56,704 nt of DNA from an uncultured Bacillota bacterium (GTDB lineage Bacteria; Bacillota; Clostridia; Oscillospirales; Oscillospiraceae): the NCBI GenBank assembly GCA_947426945.1, contig CANEFX010000017.1, positions 1-56,704 on the forward strand. Direction: 5' to 3'. A program made the position numbers and the translations under genes. The notes below the pieces were generated by a model. The model was not told where the DNA came from, did no database searches, and saw nothing but the letters and a program-made list of their open reading frames with translations. Positions 42,750-49,834 of this stretch are shown piece by piece (position 1 is the first letter of the stretch; every line of letters starts with the position of its first letter).

Positions 42750-43097
42750 TTATGCAAGCTTTAGCTCTTGTATTTCCCGGCTGTGTTGCTTCACCGCCGC
42801 TTCCAGTGCGGATGTCCTGATCTCCAAAGCACCACACCGCTCCGGCGGAACAGCGCGATCCCATACCGCTTTCTGTCCTTCTAACAGTAAATTCAGCGTC
42901 CGGTTTAAATCGGCATCAATATAAACCCTGATGCCGGCTACCTTTTCTTCAAGACCGCCTACCCGCTTCTCCAGCTTTGTATAATTTTCCCGGAGTGTCT
43001 GGACATCATCCTTTATCGCAGAGATATCCTGCCTCACAGGCTCTATTTTTGTCTCTACCACCTGTCCAATCGCCTGAAGCAATTCCTGATCTGTCAT
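42750..43097 (-). CDS. Unknown 115-residue coiled-coil protein
   Basis: The small soluble protein is predicted to be almost all helix, with heptads such as IKDDVQTLRENYTKLEKRVGGLEEKVAGI (about 27-55) and a second helix at the C-terminus. GGGGAGAA precedes the ATG. It follows xerD after 17 bases and is likely in the same transcript. Similar short coiled-coil proteins are found in phages and clostridial genomes, but I assign no function. Confidence 0.75.
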   Translation of the reverse strand: MTDQELLQAIGQVVETKIEPVRQDISAIKDDVQTLRENYTKLEKRVGGLEEKVAGIRVYIDADLNRTLNLLLEGQKAVWDRAVPPERCGALEIRTSALEAAVKQHSREIQELKLA

Positions 43098-43114
43098 GAT
43101 TTTCTCCCCTTCTC

Positions 43115-43996
43115 TTAAGCCCTGGGATGCGCTTTTTTGTAGACGTCTTTAATCTTCTGATTAATAAGCTTGGAATAAATCTGGGTGGATGAGATATCTG
43201 CGTGGCCCAGCATCTCCTGAATGGAGCGCAGATCTGCCCCGTTTTCCAGCAGGTGGGCGGCAAAGGAGTGGCGCAGCGTATGTGGAGTAATGTCCTTTTG
43301 TATGCCAGCTTTCTCCTGATAGTGCTTGATGAGCTTCCAGAAACCTTGGCGGCTCATCCGTTCGCCGCTCATATTGACGAACAATGCAGTTTCTTCCGTT
43401 GAATCAACCAACTGGGGACGCACATCATTTATGTATTCCCCCAAAGCCCGGATGGCAGTCGGATACAGAGGAATCAGTCGTTCCTTTCCTTTACTGAAGC
43501 ATTTAAGCACTCCGCCGGGCAAATTCAGGTCGTCTACATCTAGTTCAATCAACTCGCTGACTCGGATGCCGGTGGCATAGAGTAGTTCCAGCATAGCCCG
43601 ATCCCGGTATCCCTTCAGATCTGTACACTCGGGCTGTTCCAGAAACAACTCCACTTCCTTACTGGTGAGAACCTGGGGCAGCTTGCGATCTACTTTGGCA
43701 GGGGTAACCCCTTTGGCCGGATTTCTACTCACATATCCTTTTCCAACCAGACAGGTATAGAAAGATTTGATAGAGGCAACCGAGCGCGTGACCGTTGCAG
43801 GTGATTTTCCTCGTTTAATCAGAGAGTTGGCATAATCCTCCACCTCCCGGGTAACTACCTGGGCCAGTTCCACTCCTTTGTTTTCCATAGCGGCGGCAAA
43901 CTGGTGGACATCCCGAAGATAGGAACTGACAGTATTTGCCGAGGCCCGCTTTTCAATTTTCAGAAAATCTTCATAGACCGACAGCAATTCAGACAC
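43115..43996 (-). CDS. xerD: Site-specific tyrosine recombinase XerD
   Basis: This enzyme resolves chromosome dimers at dif. The 293-residue protein has the SAM-like core-binding domain (1-95) and the catalytic residues Arg145 (GIRVSEL), Lys170, His239-Arg242 (HTLRH), His265 (GHADISSTQIY) and Tyr274, all intact, at the normal length. The GTG start at 43996 follows AGGAG. The spoIIM-like gene lies just upstream, a pairing I recall from other clostridia. This is the second tyrosine recombinase in the window and the more canonical one. Confidence 0.94.
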   Translation of the reverse strand: MSELLSVYEDFLKIEKRASANTVSSYLRDVHQFAAAMENKGVELAQVVTREVEDYANSLIKRGKSPATVTRSVASIKSFYTCLVGKGYVSRNPAKGVTPAKVDRKLPQVLTSKEVELFLEQPECTDLKGYRDRAMLELLYATGIRVSELIELDVDDLNLPGGVLKCFSKGKERLIPLYPTAIRALGEYINDVRPQLVDSTEETALFVNMSGERMSRQGFWKLIKHYQEKAGIQKDITPHTLRHSFAAHLLENGADLRSIQEMLGHADISSTQIYSKLINQKIKDVYKKAHPRA

Positions 43997-44012
43997 TTTT
44001 ACAACTCCTATA

Positions 44013-44639
44013 TCAAGATGAAAAAATCACGCGGGCCGCAGCCCGAAGAAGAACTGGAGTTACCCAATACTCCAGCAGGCCTGCCACCAGAGCAAGTCCG
44101 GCACACAAACCGGTCCGGCACCACCAGGCTCCGGTTAAGACCATGCTGCTTCGCCCATCCCCCGATGCCCGGCGCAGAAGCTGCTTGGCAGAGAGAAAAC
44201 CAGGCACTCCTGACAAAAACAGAGCTGGAACCCAAAGCAGAGCGGGCAGACCAAAGAGTAAAAAAGCGGGAAGCAACCCTCTTCTTCCAAATACCCGGCA
44301 GAAACAGGCTGACGAAAAGGAAAAGAAAAAACCACGCACACCAAAAAGCACTGGCAGACCCGCCAGTCCCAGAGCCGTCAATCCCAGCACCAAAATAGCC
44401 AGCAGATACTTCATTTGCTCCCAAAGCAGAGGAAGTAGCCTCCGGGGCAGACCATCTTCCCAAGCCAGCGCAAGATAGCCAGCCAAATAGCCGCTCAGTT
44501 CCTCCGCCCCCGGCCCGTTGGACAGCGCAGCCAAGAGGCAGCCCAGCCCGCCTCCCAGCAGGAAGGCAACACCCAGCACTGACAAAGCAATTCGCTGCTC
44601 TAACGGCAAGTCCCATTTTTTTCGAATTTCCATTCCCAC
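44013..44639 (-). CDS. spoIIM: Probable stage II sporulation protein M
   Basis: The 208-residue membrane protein has about five helices (near 18-40, 75-100, 102-130, 135-155 and 175-200), a length equal to Bacillus SpoIIM, and lies directly upstream of xerD. SpoIIM forms part of the DMP peptidoglycan-degrading machine that drives engulfment. Sequence similarity by eye is modest, so the assignment leans on topology and context. GAGGTGA precedes the GTG at 44639; an ATG at 44633 is an alternative. spoIID and spoIIP are not in the window. Confidence 0.7.
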   Translation of the reverse strand: MGMEIRKKWDLPLEQRIALSVLGVAFLLGGGLGCLLAALSNGPGAEELSGYLAGYLALAWEDGLPRRLLPLLWEQMKYLLAILVLGLTALGLAGLPVLFGVRGFFFSFSSACFCRVFGRRGLLPAFLLFGLPALLWVPALFLSGVPGFLSAKQLLRRASGDGRSSMVLTGAWWCRTGLCAGLALVAGLLEYWVTPVLLRAAARVIFSS

Positions 44640-44830
44640 AGCCGCTCACCTCAGTATCAGCCTATGAGAAAGGAGAAAAAAATAGACGTGGATCTCAAAG
44701 CATCCACTTCAAGGGTAGTTCCTACTATAGCCCTTCTGTTCCTTTTCTGCAAGGGGTTTTTGCAATTTTCTCCGTTTTTGCCAATTCCAGTATGTTTTTA
44801 TGTCAATTGCGTTATGTAAACATCGAAACC

Positions 44831-44864
44831 AAAAAGGGCCGGGGTTCGTATTCGAGAACCCCGG
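44831..44864 (-). terminator. Terminator after scfB
   Basis: On the minus strand CCGGGGTTC (44856-44864) pairs with GAACCCCGG (44839-44847) around an eight-base loop, followed by CCCTTTTT. The rest of 44640-44928 holds no gene that I can support. Confidence 0.82.
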
Positions 44865-44928
44865 TAGCGCTAAATCTGGTATTCTTGCGCGGCGCAGCCG
44901 CTAGATACGGTAAAAACCATTTGAGGAC

Positions 44929-46353
44929 TCAGCAATTGCAGAGATTACATTCCGTATTATTACAATCTGTATTTTGGACTGCTCCCATCCCGGCAGAGAT
45001 AGCATTCAAAGCGATCGCGCATTCCAAACGTTTGCGCTCCATTGCGCAGGCAACCTCGTTAGACCTTGTTATGTCGCCATTGACAAGCAGATTAGAGGCC
45101 GAACAACCCCCGCTGCAGTAGAATCTTGCCCAGCATTCCCGGCAGGCCGGACGGGTATACACATTCTGTTGGGCAAATTGACCAGAGATCCCCATATCAA
45201 AGGTAGAGTCATGGACACTGCCCATGCGAAATTCCTCTTTCCCCACAAATTGATGGCAGGGGTAGATATCCCCATCTGGGGTAATTGCCACATATTCGCA
45301 GCCTGCGCCGCAGCCGCGCAGCCGCTTAATGACACAGGGTCCCTGAGCCAGATCTACGTTAAAATGAAAAAAGTTTATATCTGTCCGCTCCATTAATTCC
45401 TGCGCCAGCTTCTCATACTCTTCCTCTACCCTATCCAGATCCTCCTCCCGGATGGCAAAGGGATCGTCCGCAGGACCGCTGCACGGCTCCACCGACACGT
45501 GATGGAATCCCAAGTCTCCCATATGGATGACATCCTGAGCAAAATCCAGATTATCCCGGGTGAAGGTACCACGGACATAGTAATCCTTAGTGCCTCGGTC
45601 TGCTACCAGCTTCTGGAACTTTGGTACAATGACATTATAGCTCCCCTTGCCGTTAACAGTAGGCCGCATCCGGTCGTTAATCTCCCGGCGGCCATCCAGG
45701 GAGAGTACCACGTTGGACATCTCCCGGTTGATATAGTCGATGATCTCGTCATTCAGCAGAATGCCATTAGTCGTAATTGTAAAGCGAAATACCTTGTCGT
45801 GCTTTTCCTCCATCGACCGGGCATATTCCACTGTCCGCTTTACCGTATCCATGGCCATGAGGGGCTCGCCCCCGAAGAAGTCTACCTCAATATTGCGCCG
45901 TTTACCTGATTTGGCCACCACCCAATCGATGGCTTTTTTGGCAGTATCAAAGTCCATGGTCATCCGGTGGCCGGTACCAAAGTCACCGGTGGAGGCAAAA
46001 CAGTATTTACAACGCAGGTTGCAGTCGTGGGAGACATGAAGACACAGAGCTTTTATCACCGCCGCCTTGGGCAGGGCCATAGCCGCCTCAGGGTCCATAT
46101 AGTCGTCGGTGGTAAAGAGCAGCCCGGTCTTTTGCAACTCCAGCAGCTCCCGCCATCCCTCTTCCAGTTCAGCCTGATTATATTGGGGCAGCTGCTCCAA
46201 CAGTTCCTTGGGAATGCTCCCCTCCCCTATCGGGCCTTCGCCCACTGTGGCAAGCAGGTCGTAAGCGAGCTTGTCCAGCACATGGACCGCCCCGCTATTT
46301 ACATCCGCCGCCAGGTACTGCCCCAGGGCGGTAAAGGTATGTACAGTATTCAT
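44929..46353 (-). CDS. scfB: SCIFF peptide maturase (radical SAM/SPASM thioether-forming enzyme)
   Basis: This radical SAM enzyme installs thioether cross-links in the SCIFF peptide. The 474-residue protein has an N-terminal peptide-recognition region, the cluster motif C-X3-C-X2-C at Cys111/115/118 (SHDCNLRCKYCFAS), GGEPL, and a SPASM domain with many cysteines (CGAGCEYVAITPDGDIYPCHQF, CRECWARFYCSGGCSASN). An extra Cys-rich tail (TDCNNTECNLCNC) ends the chain. Its start overlaps the stop of the upstream membrane-protein gene, and the scfA substrate lies one gene further upstream. Confidence 0.95.
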   Translation of the reverse strand: MNTVHTFTALGQYLAADVNSGAVHVLDKLAYDLLATVGEGPIGEGSIPKELLEQLPQYNQAELEEGWRELLELQKTGLLFTTDDYMDPEAAMALPKAAVIKALCLHVSHDCNLRCKYCFASTGDFGTGHRMTMDFDTAKKAIDWVVAKSGKRRNIEVDFFGGEPLMAMDTVKRTVEYARSMEEKHDKVFRFTITTNGILLNDEIIDYINREMSNVVLSLDGRREINDRMRPTVNGKGSYNVIVPKFQKLVADRGTKDYYVRGTFTRDNLDFAQDVIHMGDLGFHHVSVEPCSGPADDPFAIREEDLDRVEEEYEKLAQELMERTDINFFHFNVDLAQGPCVIKRLRGCGAGCEYVAITPDGDIYPCHQFVGKEEFRMGSVHDSTFDMGISGQFAQQNVYTRPACRECWARFYCSGGCSASNLLVNGDITRSNEVACAMERKRLECAIALNAISAGMGAVQNTDCNNTECNLCNC

Positions 46354-46769
46354 ATTAGTCCTTCTCCTGTCGTTTCAATTTCTTTCCAGCTCAGCTTACA
46401 CTGTCCGGTTGCGCTGTCAAATCCCCAGTGCAGATAGTATCGGCCTCTCTCCTCCAGTTTGACCTTGTCAACCAAGGACCATTGGTCCAATTTTAGAATC
46501 GTCTGCTTGCTCCGGTCCAGCAGGGATACCGCCACACTCCCCTCGGAGATCTGGCAGTCCAAGGTAAATTCGTAGTTTCTCCCCCCACGGAACCGGCCTG
46601 CATGCCGGACCCAGCCAGTACAAGAATTCAAGCTTACCCGGTCCTCTTCCCGCCCGGGACGGAACACAAACAAAACCGCGATAATGGCTTTCGTAACCGC
46701 CAGTCCCCGGCGGTACAGCAGGTATAGCACGATACCAGCCACCGCGAGGATTGGAAAAACCGGATTCAT
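46350..46769 (-). CDS. Unknown membrane-anchored protein between scfA and scfB
   Basis: The 139-residue protein has two short hydrophobic stretches near the N-terminus (about 4-20 and 25-37) and then a soluble beta-rich domain (about 45-139; YEFTLDCQISEGSVAVSLLD, YYLHWGFDSATGQCKLSW). GGAGGAGC precedes the ATG. It overlaps scfB by four bases, so its translation is coupled to that of the maturase, which suggests a role in SCIFF processing, export or immunity. No family is recognised. Confidence 0.8.
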   Translation of the reverse strand: MNPVFPILAVAGIVLYLLYRRGLAVTKAIIAVLFVFRPGREEDRVSLNSCTGWVRHAGRFRGGRNYEFTLDCQISEGSVAVSLLDRSKQTILKLDQWSLVDKVKLEERGRYYLHWGFDSATGQCKLSWKEIETTGEGLI

Positions 46770-46810
46770 TTACAGCTCCTCCTTCTGAACAACTCAAAAA
46801 CTCAAACAGC

Positions 46811-46837
46811 AAAAAGGCAGGCGCAAAAGCGCCCGCC
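46811..46837 (-). terminator. Attenuating terminator between scfA and downstream genes
   Basis: On the minus strand GGCGGGCGC (46829-46837) pairs with GCGCCTGCC (46816-46824) around TTTT, followed by TTTTTGC. It should end most transcripts after the peptide gene, so that peptide is made in excess of the maturase. Confidence 0.85.
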
Positions 46838-46855
46838 TTTTCAGGCTTTGGGGAT

Positions 46856-46996
46856 TTACTTGTTTTCGCACTTCTGGTTGGCGACAGTGCAGGAAGTCTT
46901 GCAGGCAGACTGGCAAGAGGTCTGGCACTCGCCGCAGCCGCCCTTGGCGGCGCTGGCTTTCAAAGTAGCTCCGTTCAGAGTCTGGATATGTTTCAT
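46856..46996 (-). CDS. scfA: SCIFF ribosomal peptide precursor (six cysteines in forty-five residues)
   Basis: The 46-residue peptide begins MKHIQTLNGATLKASAAKGG and then carries six cysteines (21, 24, 28, 32, 36 and 43), the defining SCIFF pattern. SCIFF is a ribosomally made, radical SAM-modified peptide nearly universal in Clostridia, of unknown biological role. AGGAGGAGAT precedes the ATG. It has a strong promoter (47050-47078) and its own terminator, and is followed by the coupled membrane-protein and maturase genes. Confidence 0.96.
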   Translation of the reverse strand: MKHIQTLNGATLKASAAKGGCGECQTSCQSACKTSCTVANQKCENK

Positions 46997-47049
46997 TGGT
47001 ATCTCCTCCTGTTTGGTTGCTTACAGCAGATTCTGCCATAGTGGCAATT

Positions 47050-47078
47050 ATTATAACATAGGCACAGAGAGATTTCAA
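47050..47078 (-). promoter_or_regulatory. scfA promoter
   Basis: On the minus strand TTGAAA (47073-47078), a 17-base spacer and a perfect TATAAT (47050-47055) precede scfA. The -35 box directly abuts the stop of the TIGR04086 gene. Confidence 0.85.
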
Positions 47079-47501
47079 TCATCTTCTGCGTTTTTTCTTG
47101 GGTTTTCTTACCAGCAGGCCGGGAATAGCTCCTCCACACAGGCAGGCGCACAGAATCCCAGCCCCTCCGTTGGCAATGGAGGCCCCTTTATAGACGATGA
47201 GTCCGGCGGTCAGCAGTAACAGAAACAGCACCGCTCCTACGCCCAGGCCCACCAGCAGAGACTGTCTGCCTATCCGTCGGACGGCAAAAGTTCCGCCCAC
47301 CAGGGCTCCCAGGACACAGACGGCCAATACCGCCCCGTACATAGCGCCCACCGGTATCACGCCGACAGATGTCAGCACAGCGCACAGCAGCAGGACGAGG
47401 ACAGCCGTCACCCCGGCCAGCGCCCCGCCCATCAGCACATCACACATGGCGTTGAGCCACTGACTACTCAGTTCCTCCGGGCGCCGCTCCTTTTTTTTCA
47501 T
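47079..47501 (-). CDS. TIGR04086 family membrane protein
   Basis: The 140-residue membrane protein has four helices (about 18-45, 48-70, 78-100 and 105-130) between charged termini (MKKKERRPEEL and RKPKKKRRR). Size, topology and position between yajC and the SCIFF peptide gene fit the TIGR04086 family, whose role is unknown. GGGGGAGGG precedes the ATG at 47501. Its transcription probably starts at the yajC promoter. Confidence 0.85.
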   Translation of the reverse strand: MKKKERRPEELSSQWLNAMCDVLMGGALAGVTAVLVLLLCAVLTSVGVIPVGAMYGAVLAVCVLGALVGGTFAVRRIGRQSLLVGLGVGAVLFLLLLTAGLIVYKGASIANGGAGILCACLCGGAIPGLLVRKPKKKRRR

Positions 47502-47565
47502 AAAAATACCCTCCCCCACGGTTTGATAAAACCTATGCGGAGAGGGCATAAGGCATGCCTGTTTT

Positions 47566-47847
47566 TTAAGTGGTAGGCTGATCCGCAGCCACATTTTTCG
47601 TGGATACGGCCCATTTGGTGAATTCAATGCGCACCCGGTCGGCGCTGGTCTCGATAACAATGGTGCTCTCATCCACCTTGCATATAGTGCCTACGATGCC
47701 GCCGATAGTTGTGATGACATCCCCTACCTTCAGGGAGTCCCGCAGGTTCTGGGCCTCCTTCTTCCGCTTGTTCTCCGGACGGATCATGAAGAAGTACAGC
47801 ATAGCGAGCATCAATACGATCATCAAGATAAAGCTAGGATCACCCAT
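47566..47847 (-). CDS. yajC: Preprotein translocase accessory subunit YajC
   Basis: The 93-residue protein has a single N-terminal membrane helix (FILMIVLMLAMLYFFMIRPENKRKKE) and a small soluble domain with GDVITTIGGIVGTI, the YajC signature. It associates with the SecDF part of the Sec translocon. The ATG at 47847 follows GGAGG. secD and secF are not in the window. A promoter lies at 47913-47941. Confidence 0.95.
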   Translation of the reverse strand: MGDPSFILMIVLMLAMLYFFMIRPENKRKKEAQNLRDSLKVGDVITTIGGIVGTICKVDESTIVIETSADRVRIEFTKWAVSTKNVAADQPTT

Positions 47848-47912
47848 AAAATTTTCCTCCAAAGTTTAAAATCACTCTGTCAACAGAATATCCACTTGAC
47901 GCAGTGAAAAAC

Positions 47913-47941
47913 ATTATAGCGGATAATCTCTCGATTGACAA
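47913..47941 (-). promoter_or_regulatory. yajC promoter
   Basis: On the minus strand TTGTCA (47936-47941), a 17-base spacer and a perfect TATAAT (47913-47918) lie about 65 bases before the yajC start and just past the tgt stop. Confidence 0.82.
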
Positions 47942-47960
47942 GCCCTTTTGCCAAATTTCT

Positions 47961-49100
47961 CTAATCCTCCCGGCAGGGCCGGTCCAGTCGACCGGAATAT
48001 TGGCTGCGAAAAGCCTCAAGGCGCCCGCTGTCCAAGGCTTCCTGGATGCGGGCCATCAGCTGATTATAGAAATACAGATTGTGCAGCACCGCAAGCCGCA
48101 TGGCCAGCATCTCTCCCGCTGTCAACAGGTGGCGCAGATAAGCTCGGGAAAAGGATCTACAGACGGGACAGCTGCAGACAGGATCGATGGGCTGGGAATC
48201 CAGCTTATATTTTTCATTTTTAATGTTGATGGTACCGTTCCAGGTGTACAATTTGCCGTGGCGGGCATTTCGGGCGGGCATCACACAGTCGAAAAAGTCG
48301 ATTCCCCGGGCTACTCCCTCAATAATATTGGAGGGAGTTCCAACCCCCATAAGATATCTGGGCTTGTCCGCCGGCATGTGGGGCTCCACAGCATCGATGA
48401 TGTCATACATCACCTGGGTGGGTTCCCCCACTGCCAGCCCGCCGATGGCGTAGCCATCGCAGCCCAGCTTGGCAATCTCCTCCATGTGCCGTATCCGCAG
48501 ATCGGCATAAGTCCCTCCCTGATTGATGCCGAACAGCTGTTGCTGTGGATTTACCGTATCTGACAAGCTGTTCAGCCGGTCATGCTCTGCAATGCATCGC
48601 CTCAGCCACCGGGCCGTCCTCTCACAAGAGGCTTTTACATACTCGTAGGGAGAAGGGTTCTCCACACACTCGTCAAAGGCCATAGCGATATCACTGCCCA
48701 GATTGGCCTGAATACGCATGGATTCCTCCGGGCCCATAAAAATACGCCTGCCGTCAATATGAGAGGCAAATGTGACACCTTCCTCGGTGATCTTCCGCAA
48801 TCCAGACAAAGAAAAGACTTGAAATCCTCCACTGTCGGTGAGCATGGGGCCGTCCCAGTCCATAAATCTGTGCAGCCCGCCCATCTGACGGACTACCCCA
48901 TCCCCGGGGCGCAGGTGAAGGTGGTAAGTGTTGGACAACTCCACCTGACAGCCAATCTCCTTCAAATCGTGGGAGGATACCGCTCCCTTGATGGCCCCCT
49001 GGGTACCTACATTCATAAACACCGGGGTCTGAACCACCCCATGGGCACAGGTAAATATCCCCCGCCGGGCCCTTCCCTCCTGTTTTATAATCTCAAACAC
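47961..49100 (-). CDS. tgt: tRNA-guanine transglycosylase
   Basis: This enzyme exchanges guanine 34 in His, Asp, Asn and Tyr tRNAs for the queuosine precursor. The 379-residue protein shows the catalytic Asp in DSGGFQVFSL, DECVENPSPYEYVKAS, and the zinc ligands of CSCPVCRSFSRAYLRHLL. It has the normal length. The GTG start at 49100 follows AAAGGAG. It lies 26 bases after a pair of TfoX-C-like genes and may share their promoter. queA is not present nearby. Confidence 0.97.
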   Translation of the reverse strand: MFEIIKQEGRARRGIFTCAHGVVQTPVFMNVGTQGAIKGAVSSHDLKEIGCQVELSNTYHLHLRPGDGVVRQMGGLHRFMDWDGPMLTDSGGFQVFSLSGLRKITEEGVTFASHIDGRRIFMGPEESMRIQANLGSDIAMAFDECVENPSPYEYVKASCERTARWLRRCIAEHDRLNSLSDTVNPQQQLFGINQGGTYADLRIRHMEEIAKLGCDGYAIGGLAVGEPTQVMYDIIDAVEPHMPADKPRYLMGVGTPSNIIEGVARGIDFFDCVMPARNARHGKLYTWNGTINIKNEKYKLDSQPIDPVCSCPVCRSFSRAYLRHLLTAGEMLAMRLAVLHNLYFYNQLMARIQEALDSGRLEAFRSQYSGRLDRPCRED

Positions 49101-49126
49101 GCAAAAACTCCTTTTACTTTCTTCAT

Positions 49127-49375
49127 TTAAAGCTGCTTAAAATAGGCCTTCAATTCCGCTTTGGAGGTACTGTCCAACGCCTTAATATCCACACCACGAA
49201 TAGCGGCCTCCAAATAATAAAGGATGACGACACATGTATTGGGATACTGCTCTTTCAGCAAAAAAACAGCCTGCTTACTGCCAACACCCGTCAGCTCTTC
49301 GGCTGAATGGATTCCAACTGAATGGAGTTTCTTTTCCATTGTTTTTCCAAGTCCCAACGACGCAACAGAGGCCAC
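49127..49375 (-). CDS. TfoX C-terminal domain-like protein, copy 2
   Basis: The roughly 82-residue protein is one helix-hairpin-helix-like TfoX C-terminal domain (LGLGKTMEKKLHSVGIHSAEELTGVGSKQAVFLLKEQYPN, then LEAAIRGVDIKALDSTSKAELKAYF). It is a diverged paralogue of the gene just upstream. The GTG at 49375 is preferred because AGGGGGG lies six bases before it; the in-frame ATG at 49393 has no site. The function of stand-alone TfoX-C proteins is unknown. Confidence 0.75.
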   Translation of the reverse strand: MASVASLGLGKTMEKKLHSVGIHSAEELTGVGSKQAVFLLKEQYPNTCVVILYYLEAAIRGVDIKALDSTSKAELKAYFKQL

Positions 49376-49400
49376 TGTGCTCCCCCCTAACATTACATAA

Positions 49401-49658
49401 CTATTGCCTGGGCAGTCCGTTAAAAAATGCCCGCAGTTCCGCTCTTCGCTCCGGGGTAAGCTGGGACTTTTTCACTCCCTGAACCGCCCCCTCCAGGGCG
49501 GTGAGCTTATGGAAACAGGATTCCGGCTCCCGAACCTTTAGGCGCAAAAAGGCCATTTCCGCCCCCAGCTCTTTCAGCTCTTCTGAATCCCGAATTTCCA
49601 CTTCACTCAATAAGCGGGCCAATTCCGGCCCGATATTGGGCAGCTTGGTCAATTCCAT
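49401..49658 (-). CDS. TfoX C-terminal domain protein, copy 1
   Basis: The 85-residue protein is a full TfoX C-terminal domain (LTKLPNIGPELARLLSEVEIRDSEELKELGAEMAFLRLK, LTALEGAVQGVKKSQLTPERRAELRAFF). The full-length TfoX/Sxy protein regulates competence in gammaproteobacteria, but this stand-alone domain has no known role. CAGGGA precedes the ATG at 49658. The second, diverged copy begins about 25 bases downstream. Confidence 0.85.
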   Translation of the reverse strand: MELTKLPNIGPELARLLSEVEIRDSEELKELGAEMAFLRLKVREPESCFHKLTALEGAVQGVKKSQLTPERRAELRAFFNGLPRQ

Positions 49659-49694
49659 AAACAATCCCTGCCTTTCATTATAGACAGCTTCCCT

Positions 49695-49724
49695 ATTCTA
49701 CCTTAGACTGCCGTCTCCTGTCAA
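49695..49724 (-). promoter_or_regulatory. Promoter of the TfoX-C pair and probably tgt
   Basis: On the minus strand TTGACA (49719-49724), an 18-base spacer and TAGAAT (49695-49700) lie 37 bases before the first gene. Confidence 0.75.
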
Positions 49725-49793
49725 ATATTCCTGGAAAAATATCCAACGGAAAATCTGTCGAAATGACAACCGAACTTCTTTAATATTAAAGGC

Positions 49794-49824
49794 ACACGGA
49801 GACAGGAATCTCCTGTCTCCGTGT
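49794..49824 (-). terminator. Terminator after tyrS
   Basis: The perfect stem ACACGGAGACAGGA (49794-49807) and TCCTGTCTCCGTGT (49811-49824) has a three-base loop and lies 10 bases past the tyrS stop. The minus-strand continuation is GCCTTTA. Confidence 0.85.
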
Positions 49825-49834
49825 AGCGGTCCTC

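Noticed and set aside
44839..44864. GGTTCG-like loop suggesting a tRNA T-arm
   Set aside because: The rest of a tRNA cannot be folded around it; the perfect stem followed by a minus-strand T tract is a terminator for scfB.
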